Source: Oscillospiraceae bacterium
Lineage (GTDB): Bacteria > Bacillota > Clostridia > Oscillospirales > Oscillospiraceae
DNA: 64,000 nt
NCBI GenBank assembly: GCA_910574635.1
Contig: CAJTCG010000012.1
Location: 62,001 to 126,000, forward strand
Direction of reading: 5' to 3'
Position 1 is the first letter of the stretch, and every line of letters starts with the position of its first letter. Both the position numbers and the translations under genes were made by a program. The notes under the pieces are model-generated. The model had not been told where the DNA came from and searched no databases. It saw only the letters and a program-made list of their open reading frames with translations. Shown one piece after another: positions 1 through 9,000 of the stretch.

Positions 1-104
1 ACTCCGTTTGGATTATAAAAAATTCCTCGTTCTCCCCAACTTTCTACCAATACAACATCTTTCAAATTAGACTGGCAGTAGGAAAGAATATCGTTTGGTG
101 TCAT
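1..104 (-). CDS. DUF6194-family protein, N-terminal fragment
   Basis: Only the first 34 or so codons are in the window; the gene continues past base 1. It starts MTPNDILSYCQSNLKD and carries the VVLVESWGERGIFYNP stretch that I recognise from DUF6194 proteins, small soluble proteins of unknown function. The start is well supported: an AGGAGG-like site (TTTGGAGG) lies 6 bp upstream, and the ATG overlaps the stop of the preceding gene as ATGA, so the two are probably translationally coupled. No function can be assigned. Confidence 0.6.
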   Translation of the reverse strand, partial: MTPNDILSYCQSNLKDVVLVESWGERGIFYNPNG

Positions 105-403
105 GCCATTTCCTCCAAATGGAACATCATTGTTCCCTCGTCTGCTAAAGCAGAACAATACTCCTGAAATTCCGTAACCTGCGGCAACTTTTCCAAAGCA
201 CCCTGTGCTGCCTCCATTGATGCCCACCAAATCATTTCAACCCATTTATCCTGCTTTAAATCCTTTGTTAATGACCGTTTTACAAATCCGGCAATATCTT
301 TTTCAAGCACCTCATTCAATTTGTGATACATTCGTAAAAAATGTTCCTCGGTCACTTCTTGGTTTGTCTGAAAAATAACCATTTCAATCACGTTTTTATT
401 CAT
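101..403 (-). CDS. Dimeric alpha/beta-barrel protein, antibiotic-biosynthesis-monooxygenase-like
   Basis: This is a 100-residue protein with the length and pattern of the ABM/dimeric ferredoxin-like barrel superfamily: an N-terminal strand (VIEMVIFQTN), a helix, then GFVKRSLTKD, WVEMIWWASMEAA and a final short strand ending in FHLEE. Members are small oxygenases or heme-associated enzymes, or are uncharacterised; no substrate can be named. The ATG at 403 is preferred over an upstream in-frame ATG because it has an AAAGGA site 8 bp before it. It overlaps the DUF6194 gene by 4 bp and is divergent from the WYL regulator, which is the obvious candidate to control it. Confidence 0.6.
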   Translation of the reverse strand: MNKNVIEMVIFQTNQEVTEEHFLRMYHKLNEVLEKDIAGFVKRSLTKDLKQDKWVEMIWWASMEAAQGALEKLPQVTEFQEYCSALADEGTMMFHLEEMA

Positions 404-447
404 AACATCTTGTCCTTTCGTTTGAGTATCATATTGCATTTGGTACA

Positions 448-485
448 TAGATAGTCTATCATGGAATAGTGACAACAGCTGTCAC
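448..485. promoter_or_regulatory. Divergent control region with two inverted repeats
   Basis: Between the ABM-like gene and the WYL regulator lie two palindromes: GATAG-T-CTATC (450-460) and GTGACA-acagc-TGTCAC (469-485). A minus-strand promoter can be read across them: -35 TTGTCA inside the second repeat, a 16-bp spacer, and a -10 TATCTA over the first. Operators placed over a promoter next to a divergent regulator suggest autoregulation. This is inference from position only. Confidence 0.4.
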
Positions 486-508
486 CATTCGGAAAGGAGT
501 TTTTAAAA

Positions 509-1456
509 ATGTCAAAAGCAGAACGGCTTATTGAAATGATGATAACGATAAATGCCAAAAAGGATTTTACAGTAGGCGAATTAGCAAAAGAATTTTCTGT
601 GTCAAAGCGAACAATACTCCGTGATTTGCAAGAATTAGAACAGGCTGGATTCCCCCTTTATTCCGAAGTCGGTGCTGCTGGCGGGTATCACATCTTGAAA
701 GAGCGCATTTTGCCGCCTATCACTTTTTCAGAGAATGAAGCCAAAGCTATATTCTTTGCCTGTCAAGCCTTGAAATTCTATCACGATTTACCTTTTGAAC
801 AGGAAACAATATCTGTTTTGAAAAAATTTTTGAACTGTCTGCCCTTAGATATACAAAGCAGTATTACACAAATTCAAAATAGTGTAGTATTTTGGATTCC
901 AGACAGGCATTGCGATTCACCACTACTTAAACCAATGTTTCATATTGTCGTTAATCACCATTCAGCAACAATACAGTATTCATCAACACATTCTGAAAGT
1001 ATACGCACAATTATACCGATTGGGCTATATGCTATGAATGGGCTTTGGTATTGTCCTGCATATTGCACCGTTGCTAATCAAATCAGAGAGTTCCGTATTG
1101 ACCGTATAAAGGAAATAATAGAGGAAAAACCATATCCTAAAGGGAAATTTCCTGTTCCTGCGTCCATTCAAGAATATCTCGAAAGGTTAGAAATCGGAAA
1201 TGATTACCACATAAAAATTAAGCTAACAGATATAGGTGTTAAACGCTGCGAAACTGAATTTTTACTGGCAAGGGGATTAAAAACATTCCCAACAGGCGGT
1301 GGTATAATCGACATGAAAATACGTCATGCAACTTTGGATTGGGTTGCCAATTACTTCCTGTCATTTGGAAACAACGCAACTGTCTTAGAACCACCAGAAC
1401 TTGTGGAGCTAATAAAACAAAAGATATACGAATTACATCAGCATTATTGTAGGTAA
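509..1456 (+). CDS. YafY-type transcriptional regulator (HTH_11 plus WYL domain)
   Basis: This 315-residue protein has a DeoR-like winged helix at about residues 1-60 (FTVGELAKEFSVSKRTILRDL is the helix-turn-helix) and a WYL domain at about 140-215. The WYL core is visible in GLWYCPAYC and in the basic stretch REFRIDRIKEI. WYL domains bind ligands, often nucleic acid or nucleotides, and modulate DNA binding. The start has a GAAAGGAG site 9 bp upstream. It is divergent from the two small cargo genes and probably regulates them and itself. The gene is much AT-richer than the recombinase beside it, which suggests separate acquisition. Confidence 0.85.
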   Translation: MSKAERLIEMMITINAKKDFTVGELAKEFSVSKRTILRDLQELEQAGFPLYSEVGAAGGYHILKERILPPITFSENEAKAIFFACQALKFYHDLPFEQETISVLKKFLNCLPLDIQSSITQIQNSVVFWIPDRHCDSPLLKPMFHIVVNHHSATIQYSSTHSESIRTIIPIGLYAMNGLWYCPAYCTVANQIREFRIDRIKEIIEEKPYPKGKFPVPASIQEYLERLEIGNDYHIKIKLTDIGVKRCETEFLLARGLKTFPTGGGIIDMKIRHATLDWVANYFLSFGNNATVLEPPELVELIKQKIYELHQHYCR

Positions 1457-1493
1457 TATTGATGTATGAATGAGAGGGATTCCGTAGTAGTCG

Positions 1494-1644
1494 GCATTGG
1501 TGGTAATGTGTATAACTGGCTGTCTTATGGAATTGTGGGTAACTCTGTTTGCAGGACGTGGGAAAGCTGCTCTTTAGCTTTTCCATGTGCTGTGAATAGA
1601 GTTATCCATGATTCCATAGCCTGTTATGCACATTTCCACAATGC
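1494..1644 (+). ncRNA. Long imperfect hairpin, candidate structured RNA or recombination substrate
   Basis: No convincing gene lies between the WYL regulator and the recombinase stop. The gap holds a 151-nt inverted repeat. The left arm is about 1494-1568, the right arm about 1576-1644, the loop is 7 nt, and there is one 5-nt bulge in the left arm. In my alignment, 9 of the 12 non-identical paired positions are G-U or U-G in the plus-strand RNA, so that RNA would be almost fully paired. The arms also carry DnaA-box-like words: TGTGTATAA (1507), TGTGGGTAA (1534), TTATCCATG (1602) and TTATGCACA (1624). The function is unknown. Confidence 0.45.
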
Positions 1645-1683
1645 GCCCTTGCTTTTCCGTCTTTTGATATTCAGAGAGGGCGG

Positions 1684-4050
1684 CTATGCGCTTTGCTCTG
1701 TTTTCTCGGCGGTGATTTCCTGTTTTTTCCTGTTGTATGCTTCCCTCCTTGTGGCAAGGTAATTCTCATAGCGTTCCACCGCTTCCGGGTTTCCAGTGGC
1801 GGCTTCCTCATACATTTTCTGCCGGGATTTCTTGGTGGCTTCGGAAGAATACGCCCTCTGCTTTGCCAGTTCTGCCGCTGCCGCCGGGTCGGTTTCGGCT
1901 TGCCGTACCAGTTTTTCCCTTGCGGTTTTCTTCCGGCTCTTATGGGCTTCCAGACGTTCCGTTTCCTCCGGCGTTAAGGCTTCCCCCTCTTTTTGGGTAG
2001 CGGCAAGCTCTTTGAACGTCCTTGCCTTTGGCTGTCCGGCTTTCTGCCTTTCGCGCCATGCCTTATGCTGTGCGGCTTTTTTCCGGCGGTGTTCTGCAAG
2101 CCGTTCCGTTTCCTCCGGCGTAAGTTCTGCCCCGGTCTTTTCAATCTCCATAAGCTCTTTTATGGATTTCTTCTTAGGCGGCTTGGGCGGCTCTGTGGCT
2201 TTGCGTTTCTCCCGCCATTCCTTTTGCCACTCCCGGTTATGTGCAAGCCGTTTTTCCTCCGCTTCCTGTTCTTCCGGCGTGAGAAGCCCCGCTTTCTTCC
2301 TTGCGGTAAATGCCCGTTTCTCTGCCTTGCGTTTCTCATACCGTGCCTTTTCAAGCTCCTTTGACCGGGCTTCCTTTGCCGCCTGTTCCTCCTGCTGGCG
2401 GCGTTGTTCCTCTACCTCTGCCGGGGTGACGATATGGGCGGGTACTTCAAATGCGCCGATAAAGTTTAAATAAATGTCTATCCGCTGGCGGCGGTCATTC
2501 CCCCGCCCCTCGCCCTCATGCACAATCACTTTTTCGATAAACTCGTTGAGCATGGGCGTTGTCAATTCGGAGAAGTCGGTATAGCGTTTCACAAGCTGGA
2601 TAAACTGGTCTGTTTTCAGCTTATCAGCGTTCCAGCTTTCAATCTGCCTTTGCCATTCCGCTATGGACGTTTCAAGCCCGGTCTGTTCCTCGTCATATTC
2701 AGCAAGAAGCCGGGTAAAATGCCTGTCGGGTATCTTGCCCGTGGCGTTGCCCTCGTACAGCTTTTTCACAAGCCCGTCAAGCTCTTTGTGCCGCTTCTGT
2801 GCCTTGCTGATTTTCTGCTTACATTCCTTGACGGTTTTCTCTTGGTTCTGGTCGGACGCTTCCCGGACACGCTCTGTAAACTCCTTTTCATTGTGCCGCA
2901 CATACCAGCTCACACGCTGGATAACGGCAAGGATAGCGGCTTCAATCTTCGCCGTGGGGATATGGTGCATGGTGCAGTCATGGATTAAATGGCGGTAGCC
3001 GGAGCAGATAAAAGCGTCCTCAATCCATTTCCCTTGCACAAGGTTGTATCGGTGTGTCAACTTTGAACCGCAGTCGGCGCAGTAGAGAAGCCCGGTCAAG
3101 CGGTTAGGGGCGTTCTGCCGTTTAGGTGCGCGGCGTACCGTTTCCCGTATCTTCTGTACGGTCTGCCACGTTTCCACGTCCACAATGGCGGGGATTGCGC
3201 CCTCAAAGATATATTGTTCCTCCGGCGTGGTCTTGCGGCTGCTCTTGGTCTTGTAGTTCTCGCATACGGTTTTCCCTAATACCTTGCGCCCCATATATTC
3301 CGGGCGTTTCAGTATGTAGCCGATAGTGGTCGCTGACCATGCGTAGGGGTCGGCGTACTTTGCCGCCCGGACTGGTTCGCCCGCCCGTTTCCAATGCTCG
3401 GACGGGATAGGGATTTTCTCGGTGCGGAGTGCCTTTGCTATGCTGGCTATGGTTTCCCCGGCAAGGACGCTCTGGAAGATGCGGCGCACAACGGCGGCGG
3501 CTTCCTCGTCAATTATCCATTCTCCTTTTTCTTCTTTGGAAGCGCGGTAGCCATAGCAGACACTGCCGGAACAGCGCAAGCCCTTTTCCATTCTGGACTT
3601 GAAAACAGCCTTGATTTTGCGGCTGGTGTCGGCAACGTACCACTCGTTTATCACGTCACGGAAGATAGACATAATATCAAAGCCGTTGGCGGTGTCAAGG
3701 TTGTCATTTGCGGCGATAAAACGCACATGGTACTCGTCAAAGGTGCGCTTTAATAGCCCCACTTCAACCACGTCACGCCCGATTCGGCTCTGGTCTTTGA
3801 TGATAACCGTTGCCACGTTCCCCGCCCGGATTTCCTCTAACATAGCGTCAAGCCCCGGACGCTTGAATGTTGTTCCCCGGATTCCGTCATCAGTAAAATG
3901 CCGGATATTGGAAAAGCCGTTTTTTCTTGCATAATCCTCTAAAATCCTCTTTTGGTTCTCAATGCTTACGGATTCGCCTGCCCGCTCATCGTCATGGGAG
4001 AGTCTTTCGTATAGGGCGGTGAGCTTGTCTTTCTCTGCCTGCTTCTTCAT
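1684..4050 (-). CDS. Large serine recombinase with DUF4368 and a repetitive charged tail
   Basis: This 788-residue site-specific recombinase/transposase is of the TnpX-like clostridial type. The N-terminal resolvase domain (about 1-160) has the catalytic serine in YERLSHDDE (Ser18) and the basic stretch KDQSRIGRD. A recombinase domain (about 165-280) follows. A zinc ribbon with CADCGSK and a later CSGYRH...C, a coiled coil (about 380-470) and a DUF4368 region come next. The last 230 residues are a Lys/Glu/Arg-rich tail with three copies of a unit built on LTPEE. A GGAGG site precedes the ATG. The gene starts about 60 bp from the break in virD4, so it probably catalysed that insertion. It should excise the element as a circle. 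Confidence 0.93.
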   Translation of the reverse strand: MKKQAEKDKLTALYERLSHDDERAGESVSIENQKRILEDYARKNGFSNIRHFTDDGIRGTTFKRPGLDAMLEEIRAGNVATVIIKDQSRIGRDVVEVGLLKRTFDEYHVRFIAANDNLDTANGFDIMSIFRDVINEWYVADTSRKIKAVFKSRMEKGLRCSGSVCYGYRASKEEKGEWIIDEEAAAVVRRIFQSVLAGETIASIAKALRTEKIPIPSEHWKRAGEPVRAAKYADPYAWSATTIGYILKRPEYMGRKVLGKTVCENYKTKSSRKTTPEEQYIFEGAIPAIVDVETWQTVQKIRETVRRAPKRQNAPNRLTGLLYCADCGSKLTHRYNLVQGKWIEDAFICSGYRHLIHDCTMHHIPTAKIEAAILAVIQRVSWYVRHNEKEFTERVREASDQNQEKTVKECKQKISKAQKRHKELDGLVKKLYEGNATGKIPDRHFTRLLAEYDEEQTGLETSIAEWQRQIESWNADKLKTDQFIQLVKRYTDFSELTTPMLNEFIEKVIVHEGEGRGNDRRQRIDIYLNFIGAFEVPAHIVTPAEVEEQRRQQEEQAAKEARSKELEKARYEKRKAEKRAFTARKKAGLLTPEEQEAEEKRLAHNREWQKEWREKRKATEPPKPPKKKSIKELMEIEKTGAELTPEETERLAEHRRKKAAQHKAWRERQKAGQPKARTFKELAATQKEGEALTPEETERLEAHKSRKKTAREKLVRQAETDPAAAAELAKQRAYSSEATKKSRQKMYEEAATGNPEAVERYENYLATRREAYNRKKQEITAEKTEQSA

Positions 4051-4097
4051 GGTGTGTAACCTCCTTTCGTTGAGGGTGCGCGCTTCCCTATAACCTT

Positions 4098-4125
4098 ATT
4101 ATACTTATCTGTTCGGGTCCGTCAC
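4098..4125 (-). promoter_or_regulatory. Possible junction promoter of the recombinase
   Basis: A perfect -10 (TATAAT, 4103-4098) lies just inside the element. The best -35 at 16 bp (GTGACG, 4125-4120) is inside virD4 sequence. If used, the promoter would be completed by the target gene, and it would change when the element circularises. This is inference. Confidence 0.35.
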
Positions 4126-4650
4126 GACGAACGAAACCGGATAAGATTTAGAGGTACACTGCATGAGGTTTGGCTTCAGAAAAAACCTCGTTTTGCCGGA
4201 GCCGGAGCCGCCGACGATTAGGACATTTTTGTTCCGGGCGGTCTTGGGGTCCTTGGGGCGGCTGTTCATGGTGAGCCGTTCCGTCTGCGTCAGAATGATG
4301 TTGTCCTCGAACTTTGGAGCGGCATACGGAGCAATGTCTGCCGGTGTTCCCCAGCGGGCAGTGCCGTATTCCATGCCCTGGCGGTATTTCTTGGCATTTT
4401 TGCTTTTGAGGTATACCGCCAGCTTCAGCCCCAGGCCGCACAGCAGCCCTACCAGCAGATCAGCGGGATGAAAGCTGGGGAGGCTGGACTGGAACGCCGC
4501 GTCAAAGCCCGCCGCCAGATGCCAGAACTTTTGAGAGAAGTCCCCGCCAGGGGCCAGCCGCCACATCTGCCCCAGCTTGGAGGCATACAGTCCCAGCAGG
4601 AAATAGGGCAGATTCGGCAGGATCAGCCGCTTCAAATTCACCTGCTTCAC
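4105..4650 (-). pseudogene. VirD4/TraG-type conjugative coupling protein, interrupted after Walker A
   Basis: This is the N-terminal 181 residues of a type IV coupling protein, which normally has about 600. It has two membrane segments (about 11-25 and 60-82), the RQGMEYGTARWGTPADI stretch typical of clostridial VirD4, and the Walker A GGSGSGKT (about 146-153). The frame should continue through FVVTDPKG, but it diverges after FVVTDP and stops two codons later at the edge of the serine-recombinase element. Walker B and the all-alpha domain are missing here. The ICE is therefore probably unable to transfer unless the inner element excises. The start overlaps pcfB as ATGA. Confidence 0.88.
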
Positions 4651-5126
4651 CGCTCCCGCTCCTTCCGCTTCTCCCGGTCGATCACGGGCTTCTTCACCAG
4701 CTCCTTGAACCGCGCCAGCTTTTGCAGCACAGAGGGCCGGGACGCCTTGCGGACCTTGCTTTGCGTGTACTCGCTCATCGCGGCCTCAATCGCGCCGCTA
4801 TCCTGGGATTTGAAAAACACCAGGAACCGGGGCGGGTCGCGTTCCTTCTTAATGGCATAGTCCACGCCGTATTTCCGGGCAAACCGGTCAAATTCCCGGA
4901 CAGCAAGGTCGCTGACCTCCATATTGGTTACGCCGTGTCCCTGCCCGACGAGCTGCTTCACCTTCTGCTTGCCGCGCGGCGTTACGCTGGCGCTCTGTTT
5001 CCGGTTCAGTTTTTTGTTCCTGCGGTGGGCCAGATATTGGCTCATAGCGGATTTCAGCGTCCGCCCGGTGAGCTTGGAAGTGTTGATTACCAGCGTCAGC
5101 GTCTTATTCTCCACTTCCTCCTGCAT
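4647..5126 (-). CDS. pcfB: PcfB family protein (DUF3801)
   Basis: This 159-residue protein matches the PcfB/DUF3801 pattern: an N-terminal strand VENKTLTLVINTSKLTGRTL, a basic middle, then REFDRFARKYGVDYAIKKE and a Lys/Arg-rich end. PcfB-type proteins accompany the coupling protein in Gram-positive conjugation systems and help deliver the relaxosome to it. The pcfB-virD4 pair with a 4-bp overlap is characteristic. The C-terminus is strongly basic (EKRKERER). The gene follows the TOPRIM gene by 7 bp, so the genes share one transcript. Confidence 0.85.
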   Translation of the reverse strand: MQEEVENKTLTLVINTSKLTGRTLKSAMSQYLAHRRNKKLNRKQSASVTPRGKQKVKQLVGQGHGVTNMEVSDLAVREFDRFARKYGVDYAIKKERDPPRFLVFFKSQDSGAIEAAMSEYTQSKVRKASRPSVLQKLARFKELVKKPVIDREKRKERER

Positions 5127-5133
5127 GAAAAAA

Positions 5134-6057
5134 TCACCTCTCGATCTCCCGGCATTTCTGCCGGATTTGTAAATACTCGTTCCAGTCCTTACCCCGCTGA
5201 GGGGTATGGACCGAAACGGAGCAGCCCTTTTGGGAATACCTTTCCTTCATCTTCCACACTGCCTCCCGGCCTGGAGCATCCGCGTCCAGACAGAGGTCAA
5301 TTTGCCGGATATGCGGGTTTTCCCGGAGATATGTGTCAATCGGGCCGTGGTAGAGACAGCAGAGCGCAACGGCGTTGGTCTTTACGCGCCGGTGGAGCGT
5401 GCAATAGCTCATGAGGTCAATCGGGGCCTCAAACACAAAGAGGCGCAGAGAATCCGGGCTGGCGGGGAGACGGAAACCAATTTCCTTTTCGCTGCCGGGT
5501 TCTCTGCCGCGAAACGCCGCGCCGCCCAGGTCATAGGTGCCCCGCTTGGCGGCAAATACGGGCTTTCCGGACTGGTTCCTGCCGACGAAGACGCAGTTGT
5601 GGTGCTCCGCGTCCTCATATAACAATCCGGCCTTGATGAAATTCTCAATCACCTGCGCGGCGATTCCCCGTTTGCGGAGGTAGGCGGTCACGCGCCGGTT
5701 GTCCACATTGGGCGGCGGAAGAGAAAACGGCTTCTTTTCCTTTGGGGGAACGATGGGAGGCGCACGGGGATACCGTGCGCCTCCATGATAGTCCAGAAGA
5801 AAATTCACCGCCTCCGGAAAGGACTTGCCGCAAAAACGCTCAACAAAATCAATGGCGTCCCCGCCCTGCTGTTCGGAGTAGCGGAACCATGTGCGGCGGT
5901 CCTTGATACGGAGACTGTCCATCTCCTTGGTTGTGTAATAGCTGCCGATTCGCTTGACCGTATAGCCCAGCGAGGCCAGAAGTTCCGGCAGGTCCGTTTC
6001 TTTGGCGGTTCGCAATTCCTCGTCAGAGAAACGGCGGTTTTCATGCTGCAAAATCAA
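5134..6057 (-). CDS. ICE primase-like protein (DUF3991 and TOPRIM domains)
   Basis: This protein of about 307 residues has an N-terminal zinc-finger-like/DUF3991 part (LLASLGYTVKRIGSYYTTKE, then WFRYSEQQGGDAIDFVERF) and a TOPRIM-like domain with IDLCLDADAPGREA as the metal-binding Asp motif. It probably primes DNA synthesis on transferred ICE single strands; that role is inferred from the family. The annotated start is TTG at 6057, which overlaps the adhesin stop as TTGA. A second TTG at 6051 is equally possible, and no ATG is in frame near the family start. Ribosomes would reach it by coupling, since no clear Shine-Dalgarno site is present. Confidence 0.8.
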   Translation of the reverse strand: MILQHENRRFSDEELRTAKETDLPELLASLGYTVKRIGSYYTTKEMDSLRIKDRRTWFRYSEQQGGDAIDFVERFCGKSFPEAVNFLLDYHGGARYPRAPPIVPPKEKKPFSLPPPNVDNRRVTAYLRKRGIAAQVIENFIKAGLLYEDAEHHNCVFVGRNQSGKPVFAAKRGTYDLGGAAFRGREPGSEKEIGFRLPASPDSLRLFVFEAPIDLMSYCTLHRRVKTNAVALCCLYHGPIDTYLRENPHIRQIDLCLDADAPGREAVWKMKERYSQKGCSVSVHTPQRGKDWNEYLQIRQKCREIER

Positions 6058-9000
6058 TATCCGGTTCTGGGCAACTTGGGCACGGGCGTTTTCTTGGCGT
6101 AGACGGTAGTCACCCAGCGGGAAACCGCCTGGACCCATACGCCGTTGTACGTTCCGCCCACATCCGCCTTGTTCACGAAGGACGCGGTCCTGATGCCGGA
6201 AATGGCGATGCAGCAGATTTTCGGCTTCTCCACCTGGGCAAAGCCTCCGGGAGCCTGACCGAACACGAACATGACTTCGGTGACCCGCTCATTGGACGCG
6301 AGGCCCAGCGCCGTGGGGGACGCCGCCAGCGTGTAATTCTTCTGCGTAGACAGATTGTCCGCCAAGGTCTGGGGTTCGCCGCCGTTCACCCGATAGGTGA
6401 TCTTATAGGTGCCGGGGAAGTTGTAGGTGCCGGTAACGATCTTGCTCAGCCGGATCTCGGCGGGGAGCGTGTCACGCCAATAGAAATTGTCCAGCCGGAC
6501 ATTGGAGCTGTTGGCGATGCTGGAGAACGTGTAGTTCACGGGCTGGCCCGCCATCGCCTCGGCGGGGCCGGTCTTGGTGATGGACACGCCGGTGGACATA
6601 CTCTTGTTGGATACCTCAAAACGGACGATCTGTCCCTCGTGTTCCAGATACGCTGTCAGATCGGTGCCGCTCACGCCATAATTGGCGGGCGCTTTTGTCT
6701 CCCGGATGGTGTAGCGGCCCAGGGGCAGGGGCTTGGAAATCGCAAGACCCCGGCTGTCGCTCTTGATCGTGTCCACAAGGTTGCTGGCCTTGTCGTAAAT
6801 CTCGAACACAGCGCCCTCCAGCAGCGTCCCGGCGGGGAGGCCGTTAGTGGAGTTGTAGTCAGCGGACTTCTTCGTAATCTGAATCTGTCCGGTGATGGGC
6901 GTATTCTCCCACTCGACGAGAGTGGTTTCGCCGGGATTCACATAGACGGTTTTCATCTGCGTATCGGTGATGTAGCCCTCATTTTCCAGCTCCCGCAGGT
7001 AGTAGCGGCCCGCCGTGGTGATGTTTTCGATATAGACATAGCCCTGGTTATCGGAGGTGTACTGGCCCACGGGGGTATTGGTGCTGTCGTAGAGAAGGAA
7101 GGTGACGCCGTAAATGCCCTTCTTGGTTACGCTGTCGATTTTATGAATCAAAATGCCCGAGAACGCCTTGTTCGTCACGGTGAGGGTGGTGGTTTCGTTA
7201 TCCCGGATGGTGAAATACTGCGGGGTTTCGTCGATCTTGAAGCCCTTTGCGGCCTCAATCTCCACGGCGTAGTAGTCTCCGGGATCCAGGTCAGCGTGTA
7301 CCCGGCCCGTGGAATCCGTGGTCACGGTGGTCACAAGCCCGCCGTCCATCTTCCGGATTTCAAACTTTACGTTTGGAATACGCTTGGTATGGTCGCTCTC
7401 ACTGACCTTAATCAGCTCCAAGCCGCCCACAGGCGCGTTGTAGAAGGTCAAGGTTTGGACCTCGCCGGACTTGATTTCCATGCTCTGGGGAGTGCCGTCG
7501 AGAATGTATCCTTCCAGGGCCTTGGTTTCCGTGGCGGTAATCACGGTGCCGGGAGTAAGGTCGGTGATGGTGATACGGCCCTGGGCGTCGGTACGGTAGA
7601 TACCGTTGTTGGGTCCAACGGTCGCGCCGGAGCTGTCCGTCACCAGGAACTCCACGCCAGCGAGAGGCTGGTCCTTGGTGCCTGTCACCAGCTTCTGAAT
7701 GACGAGGGTCTGCTTCGGGGCGTTGGTGAAGGTGACGGTCTGGGTATCGTTGGCGTTGACCTGCACGGTCTGGCTCTTGGCGTTGGGGTCGATGATATAG
7801 CCGGGAATGGTTTCGATTTCCTCCACAATCACGGTGCCCACAATGCCCAGAATCTTGATCTGGCCCGTGGAATCGGTAGTGTAGATGCCGTTAGAGGAAA
7901 TTTTGCCGCCGTCCATGTCGACATTTCTGCCGTCCGCATAGGTAATTCTGAACTTCACACCAGCCAGGGGGGCCTTGGTCACAGCGTCGATTTTGTTGAC
8001 GATCAGCCCTCCAGCCCTCTTGTTCCAGAAGGTCAGGCTCTGGGCTTCGCCCTCCTTGATGGTGATGCTCTGGGGTTTGCTGTCCAGCACATAGCCGTCC
8101 AAGGTCTTGGTTTCCTTGACGTTAATGGTCGTGCCGGGGGTCAGGCCGGGAATGGAAACGCGCCCATCCTTATCGGTGGTGTAATAGCCATTGTTCGGTC
8201 CCACCACAGCCCCGGTGCTGTCCGTCACCAGAAATTCCACTCCGGCGAGAGGCTCGTTGTCGCTGCCATCGATGTATTTCTGGATGGTCAAAGTGTTGGC
8301 GGGAATGTTGTAGAAGGTGAGCGTCTGCGTCTCCTGGGGATTGACGGTGACGGTCTGGCTCTCCCGGCCCGGTTCAATGGTATAACCGGGCAAGGGCCGG
8401 GTTTCTTTCACCACGACGGTTCCGACGATGCCGGAAATATGAATTTCTCCGTGGTCGTCGGTGGTGTAGAGGCCCTTACTGGAAAGATGCCCATTATCGG
8501 TGTCCACATAGCCGCCCTCGGAATAGATCATTTCAAATTCCACGCCAGCCAGGGGCTTTCCGGTCTGCTTATCCAGTTTGCGGATAACCAAAGAGCCAGC
8601 GGGCTTGTTCCAGAAGGTGAGGTTCTGGGCCTTGCCCGCCTCGATCTTGATGCTCTGGGGCCGTCCGTCCAGAACGTAGCCGTCGACGGTCTTGACCTCC
8701 TGGGCGGTGATGGTGGTCCCAGGCTCCAGGCCCTCCAGCACAATCTCACCCGCGTTGTTGGTGTAATAGATGCCGCCGTCCGGGTTCAGGGGCTTGCCGG
8801 AGCCGTCCACGACCTTGAAGCCCACGCCAGCCAAAGGTTCGTTGGCGGTGCCCTCAATATATTTGTGGATGGTCAGTGTCATCTTGGGGTCGTTCTCAAA
8901 GGTGAGATCGTTTCCATTGCCGGAGCTGCCGGAGCCATTCCCGCCAGAAGCGTTCCCGCCGCTGGTGAAGCTGTTGCCGGAACCGTTTTTGACAATGATG

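Larger units (their letters stand above)
1..4110. mobile_element. One end of a serine-recombinase element nested in the ICE virD4 gene (partial)
   Basis: The element begins where the virD4 reading frame loses its family sequence (about 4110) and runs leftward out of the window. Its recombinase gene starts about 60 bp inside the boundary, the usual place for a large serine recombinase that works on its own ends. The cargo seen here is a WYL regulator and two small genes that look AT-richer than the surrounding ICE. The far end and the rest of virD4 should lie to the left of base 1. The exact crossover dinucleotide cannot be fixed from one junction. Confidence 0.7.

Noticed and set aside
1494..1644. 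Integron attC site
   Set aside because: The bulged palindrome is reminiscent, but the ends do not fit RYYYAAC/GTTRRRY and there is no integron integrase.
1466..1762. A 98-codon plus-strand frame
   Set aside because: It covers the inverted repeat and the recombinase 3' end, and lacks a ribosome site and family features.
6054..6060. Frameshift that removed a normal membrane anchor from the adhesin
   Set aside because: Neither alternative frame downstream encodes a hydrophobic segment, and the next gene starts there with a coupled TTGA.
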